Shown piece after piece: positions 46,140-59,378 of a stretch of 64,000 bases of DNA. A program made the translations under genes and the position numbers. The number at the start of each line of letters is the position of its first letter. Position 1 is the first letter of the stretch. The stretch comes from Sitta carolinensis (Eukaryota; Chordata; Aves; Passeriformes; Sittidae). Location: the NCBI GenBank assembly GCA_032173965.1, contig CM063290.1:6275501-6339500 (forward strand). Direction: 5' to 3'. Below the pieces are notes generated by a model. The model was not told where the DNA came from, searched no databases, and worked only from the letters and a program-made list of their open reading frames with translations.

Positions 46140-46265
46140 AGTCTTTTAAATTAAATGTGAGATGTTTATTGCACAGATGCACATTATGCATCGCTGTTTT
46201 AATACAATAACATAATTCTGATAGAAATTATCCATGTGAGCTCCAATCAATTTCATCTACTAGTC
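46140..46265. promoter_or_regulatory. Candidate conserved non-coding block
   Basis: AT-rich and non-repetitive, with POU/homeodomain-like words (TTAAATTAAATG, ATTATGCATCG, ACATAATTCTG). A composition-based guess. Confidence 0.2.
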
Positions 46266-48351
46266 ATTGCATGCTTGGCAATCTGGTCATTCGGGTGTGG
46301 AAAAGAGCTTTTATTTGATTACTTTCACTGTTGCTAATCACTGTGGCTTTTGGCACTGCCAGGGTGTTACTTTGCTGCCTGAAGTTGCCAACAGTATCTG
46401 TGGAGGGACCGGGTGTAGCTGTGGCTGCTCTGCCAAACCCCTGTGGCTTCACCCAACACCAAGGAGTGCGCAGACTCCAGCACAACACTTGGATCATTGT
46501 TTCGTCAGGGTGAGCTCTCATGGGTTGCCACCAACCCACCTCTTGTAGCCAGGTGTCCTGGGTTGATGCCGAATCGTATCCCCATTCGTCTGTTTAAATC
46601 AAAAATAAGTTCTGCACCTTTAAAACTGGATCTAAGAGTGAAGGAGAAGCAGTGGAATGTCTGAGGCGGTTGTTTTCAAAACATCAAGATCAGAGTTTTT
46701 CAGCTTTCGAGGACACACAGTGAGTGTTGTCTGCAGTGTGGATGGCAGGAGAGAGCTCTCCTTTGCTTTTTGTTAGTTTTTGGCCAGCTGAAGCAGAGAA
46801 GTTCTCCGGACTGTGAGTTTTTTTTCTTTTTCCTTGGAACTGTTCAAACCTGCTCTGGACTAACCCACAGCAGAGCACCAGGAGCTCATCCCTGTGTCCC
46901 CAGGCCTGGCCTGTGCCCGGCATTTCCCAGTGCCAGGGACTGACACAGACTGAGTGAGCCAAGCTGCACCCGTGGCACAGACTGGCTGGATTGGGCATCT
47001 CTGCGGAGCAGCAGGAGCTTTTGTTCTTTGCTATTCATTTGTTGTGCTTTGCCTGTTAAGTAAACACATTTTTTCCACTTTCCTCTAAGGAAAAATTTTT
47101 CCTGAACCAGTTGGGGGAAGGGCCGTTTGGATTTGTTTTCTGGAGGGACCCATTCAGAGTTTGATCCCAAATTTGCCTTAAACCAGGACACCAGGAAAAC
47201 AGCCCTGGCTCCTTATTTTCTTTATGTTCTGTGATAAGAAAAAATCCCAAAGGGGAGAGCTACTGGAATCGTAAGCTCACAGTAGGGATATTAAGAGTTG
47301 GAGGCTGATGGTCCCTGGGACTACATTTGGGTGGGTATTACACTATTATCTTTCTTCCTGAGTTTCATCAGCCTCTGTTTCAGAACCAGAGAAAGACGCC
47401 TAAAATGACGGTGAGTCTGAAGGCTGAGTTAACCCCGTGTGCTCAGGCAGTCCCTGGCAGAGCAGGGTCCCCTCCCCGGGCAGGACAGCAGCACTGCTCA
47501 GGCACCCTCCTCACAGCAGCACTTGCTCCTGCTGCCACAGCTTGGGAAAGCTCTGGCCAGGCACTGGAAGCCTGGATCAGGCTGACCCGAAGGCTTGGTG
47601 CTGTCCCCAGGACGGGCAGGTCCCCAGTGCCACCCTGCTGTGGGAGTCCCTCTGCCTGGAGGTGACGGGAAGGTTCCTGCCCACGTTTGGCCACCACTGG
47701 CTTTAAGGTAAGGATGTATAAATCAGAGTGAGGGCTGGAGCTCACAGCCACCAGCTCCAGGCTGCATTGGGCTGATTTATTTTGTGTGGGGGCAGCAGTA
47801 GCAGTTTACGCCTCTAGTGCAGATTACAAGATAAATCTGGCTTTCAACGAGACCCACTGGTGACTGACACTGACAGAGCTTCTAAATCACTGCAGCTGCT
47901 GGGATACAGCCACGGGCCAGGTTTGGCCCTGCAGGCCAGGTCTCTTTTTGGCTGGTGTAAATCAGCAGGGCTTGGAGTGAGATGTGGTGTCAGGTTCCTG
48001 TGCTGGGCTCATTTTTATTTAAGTGTCTATATGGTAATTCCAGCTCAGAGGGACACCTGAGGGCTGCAGGCCTTCTCTGCTTGAACTGCCAGCTTTTGCC
48101 GTGCTCAGATCTATCTTTTGCAGTGAAAGCTTTAAGGAGCAATTAAAATTCTCCTTGTGGGTGGCACACAGATGCTCTTTTTAAGACCCACTTCACACTG
48201 CTGAGGTCCATCCATACAAAATAAGTATTGTCCTCAGCACTAATTTCAATTACTAATATGCTGGAAACTTTTGGACTGACTTTGATGTTACAGACAGATT
48301 GTCAGCCAGCAGAAGCTGGCTTGGCCTCCCTGAAATGACTGATGCTGTTTG

Positions 48352-48485
48352 TTCCTGGAGATTTGCAAAAAACATGTGAATGTGGCACCTGAAATTATGA
48401 TTTAGTGGTGAACAAGGTTTTACTACATTAATAATGGTTGGACTCAATGGCCTTTCCAACCTTAATGATTCTGTGATTCCATGAT
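48352..48485 (+). mobile_element. CR1 LINE 3' fragment
   Basis: TTCCTGGAGATTTGCAAAAAAC is followed by 'ATGTGAATGTGGCACCTGA', 'TTTAGTGGTGAACAAGG', and GGTTGGACTCAATGGCCTTT CCAACCTTAATGATT with a CTGTGATTCCATGAT tail. About 135 bases, sense direction, 5'-truncated. Confidence 0.93.
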
Positions 48486-51400
48486 AATCTGGTCTGGCCT
48501 GAATAAACTCTCCAGCATTAAGGCAGTGAGAGTTTCCAAAGAGGAAGCCCTCACTGTGCTGCAACAGGCACTGATCTGGTCTGGCACAGGTCCTGTTGCC
48601 ATCAGTGCATGTGGCATCATTGCCAGATGTGTGCTGCCACTACAGCCAGGGGATCTTCCCTTGGTGGGACTGATTTCACCTTCCCAGGAGTGTGCACCCA
48701 GAGCAGGATCAGACATGCAGCATGGGCAGGGACACTTTCCTGCTCCATCTGTGGAGCTGATCCTTGTCCAGGCATTGCTGTTTGACATTGTGGGTGCACA
48801 AGCACACATGCATCCTGCATCAGCATCATACCCAGACCATAAGGTCATTTCTAGACAGATTTTATCTGGACAAATCACACCATAAATGGAATAACCTTAC
48901 CAAAATACTGTATGTCATAAAAACAACCGCTCTTTGACATTAATTCTGTTTTGCTTCTCTTAGCTTTTTGCTAAGAAACGTGGTCCAGAACACACCAAAA
49001 TGCCTGGCAACAGTCAGCAATCTGGGCCAGGGGTGGAAAAAGTGAAAAACAAGCTCTGTTCAGAGTGAGTTATCCTAGGGAAAGCTGCATGTCTGCTGTA
49101 TCCCTCACTATGCACCCGCATGCCAGTCTGCCACCAGCCTGGCACAACATGCACTTGGCTGTGGTGTGGACATAATTGTGGGTGCACTCATCACAGCCAG
49201 CCAGTGGAGCCACCACCAATAAAACAGGAATGTGGAATTTTGAAGGTTATCGTATTTTCTATAAAAATCCAGCAGTTCAGAGACGATCAGGCTTAAAATC
49301 TCCATGATGGACACAGAGGTCCTGGAATGAGATGGATATGAAACTCAAGGCAACTAGAAAGCAAGGGAGGTATTTTTCATAGATTCTTTACGTTTCCATG
49401 AAACTAAAGCTAAACGACAAAAGTGCTATTGCTCCTTCTTGGCAATGTTCAGAGGGACTGGAGATACTGACATGCCTTTACGAGTGGACAGAAATATCCT
49501 GTGGGTTTGGGGTGCACATAGTTATTTATTCATTTAGTTATCATTCTGAGGAATTCCCTTTGCCATACTTCAAATAAGCATCCATTTAAAGCAGAGTTTT
49601 CCACGGTTGTGAATTATCTCTGTGGCTTTCATTAATATCCTGATTAGACCCCTGAGGGCAGAGCATCAGCTGCTGCAACAGGACATTGCCTTGATGGGCC
49701 TTATGGCAATTAGTGCAACTTGCAAATTTATCTCTCCAAGTAACTTAGTAGCTAGATGGCACTGAAGGTATTTTGTGGCATCTACTGTCTCAGGTATGGC
49801 AAAGAGATGACTAATTTGCTAGTAAGTGGTAAATAATTGCAGGAATTAGTATTATTCATTTTTATTGCTGTTGGACCAAAGTCTGGTTGCTACTATCACT
49901 GTCTAACATGGGTGTTGTGACTACAGTAAAGTCTCAGTGTGATAAGCAATTAAGACCCCTCACTATCTAGCCTGTCACATCCTGGCTCCATGGACACTCA
50001 GGGAAGGAACTGGTGCTAACACATGATAGTCACCTATTGCAGAGAGTCTGCAGACCTCTAGAGACTACACATTGCCACAAGGTAAGGCAGGCACGAGATG
50101 TGGAACAATTTAAGAGAAGAGAATGTTGAAAAAGGCTGGGTGCCGAAGAAATCGCCGTTTCTGGGGCTGTTTATAATTTGTGACTGACTTGGCACACTGC
50201 TTTCATTCCTCACCGCAGAGGGGAGTTGCCAAGCTTGGGAGCAGCTCTGGTTCTGAAAGTCTCATGATTTCATCTCCTTGGCTGCTGGTACGAAGCCATG
50301 GTGCTCCAGGACCCTTATTTATTTTATGATTCAGGCAGAAAGTTCTCAGTCAGAATCACAAAATCATTATAGCTCCAACAACGTGTTCAGCGATTCAAGA
50401 CTGTTTCTCACCCGTGTTCGCTCTCCCTGTGCTGCTCCGCTGACTCCACCATGGTTCTTTACAGAGTTTCTTCAGCTTCAGAATTACCTTTTGGCACTGC
50501 TCCTGGTGAATGAAAATAGGAAGCTGGATTGCTTCACTAATAATCTTATTTCCAGTTTATTTCAATTATGCTTCTTTTCCAGTGGGTGTTAGGACGTTGT
50601 TCTGGTCTCACTGGTTCAAGGCATGTAAAATATGTACAGAAGGTTGTGTATAAGAGGCTCTGCAGAGAAATTAAGGAGCTGTTGCCCTGCTTTCTGAGGA
50701 GAGGTCTGGTCGAATTATTCTAGAACTCATTTGGGAAAGAAAGCACACCCCAACACCAGTGGCACTTGAAGCTGTGGGACCCTGCAGTAGCACATCCCAC
50801 TGCTCACACAGGGACCAGGCTCCACTGCAGGTGGCTGTGGGGTTGCTAGGGGCTACCAGAATAGCCCTCATCGTGTCTGTGATGTCCCTTGCAAGCACAG
50901 GCCATGGCAAAACCCCACCCTGAAGGCAAGGGCTATGAATGGGGTATTTAGGAATGTGGGTTACCTCTTGCCTGGTTAAACCCAGACTAGGACTTTTGGG
51001 GTGTTTTAATCCCCACCTTCATACCCCTGAGGAACTGTTCCCCCTCAGACCTGTGCTCAGAGGCCACAGAGGCAGGAAGGGACAGGGATGTCTTTTCCTG
51101 ATGTCCCATTGGTTTGGAGAATATTTCAGAGCTACCTCAGTGGACCCAGTTGCCTGACAGGAGATATACTTCTGACCTACTTGACTGTGCAGAATAGTAG
51201 AAAGAAAGAAGAGGGTTACGTTGCTGCATAAAAGGAGCTGTGCATCTGATTGACCTAATTTTGGTCTTTCTTGCACTCTTTTAACACCACTGGCTTCAGC
51301 AGAGGAGTGCTGATTTACACCAGAAGAAGCTGACCCAATTTCCATGGCCTGCAGTTGCTGTGCATTGGGGGCATGGTGACATTGCTCTCATCCACTGCCC

Positions 51401-53172
51401 TATTTTCCCTTGGTTTAGGTTTGTGCAGGAATACAGGACCACAGAAGCACAATGGGTCTAAATATGGATAGCCAAGCTGGGATGTGGGGCAGCAGGAGCC
51501 AGGCAGCCCCTGCTCTAACCTTTGTCTATCTCCTTAGAAATTCACAGAGCAAACCCCAGCAAGAAGCCCCTCTGTGGGGTACCAGGGCTACAAGATAACT
51601 CAAGGGCGAGGTTGGCCAGGTGGGTGGAGGATGCTGCAGCTCCACCCCCTCCCACCACCTCGGCTGCTGGTGCTGTTCCTGGATGCTGTATCTCTGTGAA
51701 GGTAAAGGGCCCAGAGCAGTGAACATCCCCTGCCTCCTCCTTCACTTCAGCTGTGAAACCCTGTGAGAGCTGCATCAGAGGAGCCTTGGTGATGAAGTTT
51801 GTTAATTAATATGCTACAGTTAACTGTGTCAAAAGCTTCCCTCGGATCAGGTGAAACAGCTCCTCACGTTTCCCTTTGATGGGAGGCAGGGAGGTGTGGG
51901 CAGCGGGGCTGGACGTAGTGGAGCAGGCACTGCTTGTGGCAGAGCCTGGGCATGAACTGCCCTGCCTGTAATTGCACATAAACCATGGGAGACAAAACAC
52001 CACTGCTCTGCTGCTTCTAATACCATCAGGTGTCCTCTGATAACTGGGAAAAAGGGGTCCTGCTAGGGCAGCACTCACTCTTTGGGACCATTTCCTATTA
52101 TTTTCAGGGAAGAGCAGCATGAGGTGCTTGGTGGGCAATGACGAGCAGCAGCAAAAGCAGGAATGTCTCCTTGCCTTTGCTTTTATCTAAAAACTGTCAA
52201 GGCAGGCTTATTAATTCAGGTTGGGTTTATTGGATGGATTTGAAATCAGAAACCAGCAAAAAATATTGGAAAGAGATAATCGTGCTTTATTTCTGAATGC
52301 TAATAGTTTGAAACAATCAGAGGTAATTGCCATAAAGAAAAAAGGGCAAAAAAAAACCTCCTCAAAAGCAGGTGTTCCAAGTAACCAGGCAAAATAAATG
52401 ACAAACTAAAAGCCATCAGTTTTTCCTTGTTCTGTGTCAGTCCTGGCTCTCCTCCTTCCAGCATCTTCAGCCTCTCAGTCAGCTCAACAAACAGAAATTT
52501 TTCACTCATTCTCAGCATTAAACCTTGTGCCAGTTTGACCTTAGCTGGGATGACCACAAAAAGACACAGGATCTGCTGTTTCATGATAAAGTGTAGGTTT
52601 AGTTGTCTCAGGGTCATGGAGGGCTGACCAAGTCAGGTCACGGGGTTGAGGTTTCTGGCTTGGGCCGCCTCATCTTACAGCTCCTGGTGTTGGACTCAGT
52701 TTACAAACCCGGGGAGTTGCATTGCCTACATTTTCCAAGGTCAGTCTGACCTCCGGCTGGAGATGTGGCCACTCGCCTACTGACTTGGGGAAGAAACTGA
52801 AAGCAGCATTTGGAGCCAGTCCAGTGCTGTCTGGCTTCATGACATTCCTGTATGTGTCCATGCATCATGATCGGATCATCCTTCTGCTTCCAGGACACAC
52901 AAGCCCAGTTTTAGGAGTTTGAGCACTGGAGGAGCAATTTCCTGCTTCAATCCCAGACTGAATCCATCCCCGTTTGTCTGTCACAGAAACACAGCAAAAT
53001 GCAAAGCTGTTTGTCAGTGCTGTCAAAATATGAGCAAAAGGTAAAATTAAGTCCAGGAAAGAGAAAAGCCTCTGCTTCCTGACCCCCCACACCTTGAGGA
53101 GCGAGAGCAAGCTGGCTCAGAGGGCAGAGGAGCAGATGGGTCAGTGCTGCCAGTACCAGAGGCATCCCTGTA
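48486..53172. other. Unique non-coding sequence
   Basis: No gene recognised. Short poly-A tract near 52349-52356. Open frames up to about 138 codons on both strands at 48.46-48.88 kb overlap each other and have no family features. Confidence 0.65.
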
Positions 53173-53402
53173 TTTAGGTTAGATATTAGGGATAGGTTTT
53201 TCACCCAGAGGGTGGTTGAGCACTGGAACAGCTCCCCAGGGATGAGGTCACATCTTCAGTCCTGCCAGAGTTCAAAAGACATTTGGACAATACTCTCAGG
53301 CACAGGGTGTGATTCCTGGGATTGTCCTGTGCAGTGCCAGGAGCTGGACTCAATGATCCTTGTGGATCCCTTCCACCTCAGTTTTTTTTCTATGATTCTA
53401 TA
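53173..53402 (+). mobile_element. CR1 LINE 3' fragment
   Basis: TTAGGTTAGATATTAGGGATAGG, 'TTCACCCAGAGGGTGGTTGAGCACTGGAACAG', 'TTTGGACAATACTCTCAGGCACAGGGTGTGATTCCTGGG' and a CTTGTGGATCCCTTCCACCT segment lead to a T-run and TATGATTCTATAG. A sense-strand 3' end of about 230 bases of the same tail type as the 37.1 kb copy; the T8 run inside the tail is unusual. Confidence 0.95.
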
Positions 53403-53929
53403 GTTTTCTGGCCACTTCTGCTTCTCCTGGTTGCCAAAGGCAGAGGTCTAAGTGCTTTATCTGACAGAGCCATGCAATGGCAGCTCGGGGATCTCAGAAC
53501 ACTGTTGTTCCCCGAAGAGACCCCGAGGAGTGCTGAAAACCCCATTCACACCAATCCCCCAAGGGAACAGCAAAAGAATTAAGATTTAGCCACAGCCCTG
53601 GGTTATTTGGTTTCTGTGCAGACCCTGCAATTGGGAGTGAAAATCAACAAAAGGAATTTCTGCCCTCCACACCTCGCCCAAATAAAACAGCCAGCTGGGC
53701 TGGGCGTGCGCTGGGATCGGGTCGCGGGGGTTTGTTACTGCTGGCACCCGGGAGTCTGCAAACGCCTTAAAATATCTGCTGGGGTTTTTCTGGAGCAGCT
53801 ATGCATCCTTCTGGGGTCGGGTGATTTTTACGGCTTTAATCAGATGCCTCCATTACTCATTTCTGCTCTTTCTAGCTAAAATGTCTGACAAGTTCAGCTG
53901 CTAGAGGCAGTCTGTAAAAACAAGGGCAT

Positions 53930-54260
53930 GGGCTGTCAGATCGCCCAAGCACGGCCTCGTCTCTTGCCTCGGCACTAATGAGAGACAAGGTTGTGCTGCC
54001 AGACGCCGACTGGTCAGGGAAGGGAGGCAAAGGAGAGATGAAGTGATAAACTTCTCAATTTAAAGTGACGTTCTCTGTGTTAGCGCCACTCAGGTTCTGG
54101 CAGCTTTTGCAATGTTAAAAGAGACACTAAGAAGGGAGAAAAAAATAATAAAATCCTTTGCCCTGCCTGATTCTCAGATGTCTGGTCCATACTATTTAAT
54201 TTTAGTACAAATGTGACATGGTTTAGTATTCTGTCAATTAAATTCAGTTGTCAAGGTGAT
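53930..54260. promoter_or_regulatory. Candidate conserved non-coding block
   Basis: CpG-retaining left half (AGATCGCCCAAGCACGGCC, CAGACGCCGACTGGTC, AAAGTGACGTTCTC) passing into an AT-rich right half (CCATACTATTTAATTTTAG, GTCAATTAAATTCAG). Non-repetitive, with a CRE-like half site TGACGT at about 54066. A candidate enhancer by composition only. Confidence 0.25.
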
Positions 54261-55239
54261 GTAGAAGGGAGCCTGAACAGAATCCCTGGGTGAAAAACCA
54301 TCCACCCCTCCAGTGGTTTTCCCAGACATGGCCCCGCAGTGATGGACCAGAAGGGCACCAGGCTGGGAAGGCTGAGGGAAGCACAGGATATGATCCCAGC
54401 ATTGCTTTTATTTACTTCCCCCATGTGCAGGAGAAGCACCATGGGTGGAGTGGCTCCAGTGCTGTGTTGACCTTTTGGCTCTCACATCATGAGGTGAGAC
54501 ATTTGGGCATGAAATTTACTGTATATGATTAAGATGATGTATTTGAGTTGACCTGGAAATGGCTGTCCTCTCCCATGTGCAACTCCTAGGGAATTTTACA
54601 GGAATTCCTCAGGAAATTAGGGAGTGGAATCAATAGTAAGAGAAAAAAAAATTATTTTAGTACTACTGTGAAAAAAACAGAATCTGGCTCCCCATAGCCC
54701 AGATGATGGGTGTTTTGGGAGACTCTATCTAACCACAGTGGGTTTATTCAAAAGAAGCTCATGGAGAGGTCAAAAACTCTGTTCCCATGGGGCATTTCCA
54801 AACCTCTCCAGCACAGACGGGCTGAGGGTGCCCAGGTCCTTGTGCTGGTGTGTGCAGACACATCGGGCATGTTCTGGAAAGACTGGATCTGTATCTCCAC
54901 CAATTAAGAATAAAATGGTCTCCAGGGCAGCCAAGCAGGTTTCAAAAGCTCTAAATCACCATGCAGAAGACTCCTGCAGGACTGGGGAAAAATATACACA
55001 TTGCACAAATAATGTCACTAATAGACTTGCAAAATCCAAATGTTTTGCACAAAAAAATGACAGACGATCTCCAAACAAATAACCTCTCAACATAAACACA
55101 GCAAGAAAAATTCATTAAGTGCCTTTTAAAAGCATTTGCTTTGACTTAGAAGATCTTTTTCAGATGTTCCTCTCAAGCAAACCTAAACATCAAACAGTAA
55201 TTGTGTAAAGGCAAGTGCTATAATAATAATAATAACATT

Positions 55240-55330
55240 GAAAATGCATTATGCATCCTTCCCTTTGATAAAGGTCTTTGTGCTTTTATGAAATGTACAT
55301 TATTAGTATTTTCACCCTGTATCTGAAGAG
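55240..55330. promoter_or_regulatory. Candidate conserved non-coding block with ATGCAT words
   Basis: Contains AAAATGCATTATGCATCC, two ATGCAT cores 8 bases apart, then CCTTTGATAAAGG (TCF/LEF-like CTTTGAT) and ATGTACATTATTAG. Adjacent to a short (AAT)n tract. Function unknown. Confidence 0.22.
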
Positions 55331-55778
55331 AAGCTGGTGTTTTAGGGCCTGAGCTCTTCAGTGTGTGCAGTAGAGAACAGAGCCAACAGGGCATTATTTC
55401 TGATAGACTGAGGCTATTAAGCTATCCTTCATGTTCCCAGGAAAAATATTTCTGCTATTTATTCGAAATTAAAACCAACTTGGAAAAAAAATATTCCTTT
55501 TTTATAACAGATTCAGCAAACGTTCTGTTTTCTTGTAGTCTATATTAATAATGATTGCTCTAATCTTTTGCTGTATTTCAACAGTTTCAGCAGGTTTATG
55601 GGGTAAGATTGTTATTATTTACCTCAGTGACTGATTTTATGGAATAACTGCAGGTTTTCGTGGAGGGACATCAAGTGCTGAAGTGAAGGGAAATAAAATA
55701 TAACAGCAGTTTTCTCTGCTAATGGAAGAAGAAAAAAAAAAAAACAGAGGGCAAAAAGGACATGATATATATTTAAAA

Positions 55779-55806
55779 CGTTAATATACAAGCGTTAATA
55801 TACAAT
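55779..55806. repeat. 14-bp tandem duplication
   Basis: CGTTAATATACAAG at 55779 is followed by CGTTAATATACAAT at 55793. Small and recent-looking. Confidence 0.85.
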
Positions 55807-56574
55807 AAACTCTATCTAGGCTGATTGGACTGGTGCTTTTTTATGGTGTTTATAATGGCTGTGGAAAAAACATGGAGGAGGTCACATCAGGGAGTGATCC
55901 AGCACTGGTGTCCCAAGAGAGGACACGGTCTCTGCTTCCCCACTGTAATTTTGTGGATACTCTGCAGCTTTTAATTCTTACACAACTGAATACAAAAATG
56001 TGCCTCCTAACTGGGTCTGGCCAAAACCTGCTCAGAGGCTGGAAAATGGTGCAGCATTTTGAATCCTATGGAATGGGATAAACCCCCCAAACAACCCTTA
56101 TAAAAGCACTGCAGTGCATGGGGCTGGCAGGCTGGGACAGCCCTCCCATGCCTGGCGCAGCAGGAATGGAGCTCTGGGTGTCAGCCCCTGCTCTGAACCG
56201 CTCTGGCACTGGAGCTCCAGGAGCACGCAGGGATCACATCCAACATCCCATGAAGTCAAGGGGCTCTGCTTCAAAGCCAGGAAATACATTCTTAAAAGCT
56301 GAAACCAGTTTTGTAAACACTTAGGCCTAAGTCTGGAAACCTCTAAGAATGTTTTGGCTTTTTTTTTTTTTTTAATTCTTATATGATAATTGGAAACATG
56401 TGTACCCTGCTCGCACTGTGTTTTGGAAGCATCTGCCTTAAGAGGAACGAGCCCTGCTGCTCGCTGGGCTGGAAACTCCCCAAATCTCCACAAACGTGCA
56501 AAAGTGAAACTTAAGAGCTGGCACAGTCAGTGCCGAGGGTTTCAGGAGGCACAGTCTGTGGTTTAAGGCTTTAA

Positions 56575-56790
56575 CAATAACAATTGCCCAGGCTGTCAGA
56601 TGCCGAAGGGTTTGGCAATGGGATTACCATAGCGATCAATGGCACGTGAGAAAACGATCAGAGACTGTGATTTCTTCTTTCCCTGTTTGAAGATTTGCTG
56701 TGGTCAAAACATGATAGCTCTATTTACCTTCTGGCAGAGAAGAATTCCATTTTTCTTGTAATACAAAATGGTATTTTGCAATGATTTCTC
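56575..56790. promoter_or_regulatory. Candidate conserved non-coding block with X-box-like motif
   Basis: Non-repetitive, CpG-retaining sequence. ATTACCATAGCGATC (about 56621) resembles the RFX X-box GTTRCCATRGYAAC with a few mismatches. GGCACGTGAG (about 56641) contains the E-box CACGTG. These motif-scale matches could be chance. Confidence 0.25.
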
Positions 56791-59378
56791 AGATAATATC
56801 AGTCACAAAGGATCTGATACATCACATAACTCCCATCCTTCCTCAAGAGCAGCATGGACGAGCACTGCAGAGCCCAGGCAAGGAAAAAAGACCTTGGAGC
56901 TCCTAAACACCGTTGAGATTTTAAATCTGAGTATTGGGAAATAAACTAGGTAATTTTTCTCCCAGACAATGACCCTCATTTTTCAGTCAACTTGAAAGCT
57001 AGCTGGAAATATTCAAAATGTCAGTTCTGAGAAAAAAATTCGGTTTTCCCTGGCTCCTCCCAGAAATATTTGCTTAGGTGCACCAGAATGCAGAAGTATA
57101 AATGGAAATCAAAGACACAAAGAATTCATTGAAAAAACAATCTGTGTACTTACCCAACACGTTTCCTGTGTTATCCTTGCAAAATTAAGAAATGCTCAGA
57201 GCTAACACTTTAAGGCATTGCTACAGACACCAAAAACGAAATTTAACAGTAACTTGCAGGGATTTTTTTGGTTTATGATGTTATTCCTTAGACATTAAAA
57301 AAAATAAAAAATAAAGGATTGTTTTTCATTTATAGAGGCACTAGGACAAAGATAGGATGCAAATAATTCTGTTTTCAGATGACTGTCGTTGCTTCCCCTC
57401 ACGCAGCTGTAAGATTTGTGCCTTTGGCACCCATTGCTCCTGATAACCACACATTTCTGATGCTGTTTTTCAGCAATGAGCTTACCATCTTCAAAATTAG
57501 TCATTGCAAAAAAATCTGTGTAGTGGTGGGGATGATAAAATAAAATTGTCATGAGAGGGGATGAAAAACTTAACAGCCTGAATTCAGGTCAAGTGCAGCA
57601 CTGATTATTTTGAAAGAAGTTCTATATTTATAAATCCTTGGCAGTGCTATCAACTGGTATGGTACCAGACAGTGAAATTAGGATTTTCTCTTAGATGAAA
57701 CCCTGATCCTAAAGAAAAACACTGGCCTGCAGATTTAATGCCTGTACAGGCAGTGGGTCTGTGCACTCCTGTTGCAACTCAACCAACCAGTTGCAAAATC
57801 GGCTTTTCCTGCCCCTGCTCTGCCAAGCCTGGCTACCAGTCAGGTCCTTGCCTGCACGGAGCCCTGCAGCAGGGTTGCTTTGATGTGATCAGATAAATCA
57901 CAAGAGCCCAGGTACACCAGCTCTCTCCAGAGCTTTGTTTCCTCCCGGGCCTCCTGCGGCTCCAGCCAGCCCCACCGTTGTTGACATGACCTCGGGGGTT
58001 TCCAGCATTTCCCCAGAGGGAAGGTTGCACAATGGGTTGAAGTTCAGACTGAGGAAAGGTTTCCTCGTGTGCTGCCACTGTTGGCTTTTATTTTTCTCAA
58101 CACCAACCACGTCTGTCCATCCCCCTTCTTGCCCCTTGGATATTTTCCTCTTCCAATGCAGTCATGCAACACTCAGTGCCTCCTCCCAACGTGACCAAGC
58201 CTCTGCCCAAGCACATAATAATCTTTCTTGCTCTTCCCTAATTCTGGCCACTTTGTCAGCACTCCTGAGCTCATGATCTGCCCAGAAATACAAGGCTGAT
58301 ATTTTCAAACCTGTCAAAGTTGATATTTTCAAAGCCATATGCAGGAATTGGGTGGCTCATTTATTTTCTTTTTTTTCCCTTTCCTTTCCTTTTTTTTTCC
58401 TCTTCTGCTTGCATTAAAATTTCCAAGACAACTCAAAGTCTCAGCCTGTGGATCAATGAGGAATGTTGCCCCATGGCTGCACTCAGATCCCAGCACTCCA
58501 AGGGCTAAAAGCAGGGCATTTCCATGCTTACATCACATGCCACATTCATATCAGCCCTTGCCATACTGCCTGTAGAACGCTTTTTGCAGGTATTTGCTGG
58601 TGGTAGAGACAGACACAAAAAAAATCTTTAGCTGAAGAGTTAACTTTGCTCAAAGAGATAGTGACAAATCACATTTCTCCACACAAATCTGTGCTGAGCC
58701 AGGATCCTCCCTTGTGTAACTTCTGACTTCAATAGGCGAGGGCTGGTCGCAAGCCGCAATTAGAGCTGGCCAGGAAACAGCGGGTTACATCTCATGGCAA
58801 CTTCTAAGGTTTCAAAATCTGTTTATGTTCTGCAGAGGAAACGAAATCAAAACATTTCTAATATGAGATGGAGCCTGTCAAAATGTCCATTTTCTGTGCA
58901 GCAAGCTCCTCGTTTCACTGTGGCTTTCCCCCTGCCCTCTCACCGTGGCTGGGGCACGGGCTATGCCTGCAGCTGGGAGCAATCACGGGGTTGGTACACC
59001 TGGGTGCCAGATGCATCAATGCTCGAAGCCACCCTTGTGTTTTGATAAAAATAGATGAATTGAAACACCGTGGCCACTCTTGCCTGGAAAGTTTGGCTTG
59101 TTTGGGATCAGGCTGACCTGGTAATGCAGCGTGCCAGCACCCCTGTGGGACAGAGGCCAACCTAAATGGCCACACTCCTCTTCTGCTCAGTACATCTCTA
59201 GAAGGACCTTAAAAATCTGATTTTTTTTTTTTTCTAAGGTCTAGCAAAAACTTTAAAAACATCTGCTCTGTGGGGATATGAAAGGCACAATGGCGTACTT
59301 GGCAGGAGTGAACACCTGCCTGGGGATCATTGGCATTTCCTCTCCTGCCCCACATGTGTGGTGGCTGTCTGTGCCTCC

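Larger units (their letters stand above)
42721..48351. other. Unique non-coding sequence
   Basis: No gene recognised. It includes two short inverted repeats (43349-43372 and 43739-43772), a short (CA)n at 43731-43740, and an AT-rich block at 46140-46265 (TGCACATTATGCATCGCTG, AATACAATAACATAATTCTG) that may be a conserved element. About 45230-45320 is locally CpG-retaining. Short frames have no known motif. Confidence 0.6.
53403..59378. other. Unique non-coding sequence with several candidate conserved blocks
   Basis: About 6 kb with no recognised gene or transposon. It contains A/T runs (about 55728-55744, 56359-56373 and 59221-59233), a 14-bp tandem duplication at 55779, a spaced repeat of TGATATTTTCAAA at about 58297 and 58321, and an octamer ATGCAAAT at 57357-57364. 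Candidate regulatory blocks are listed separately. Confidence 0.6.
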
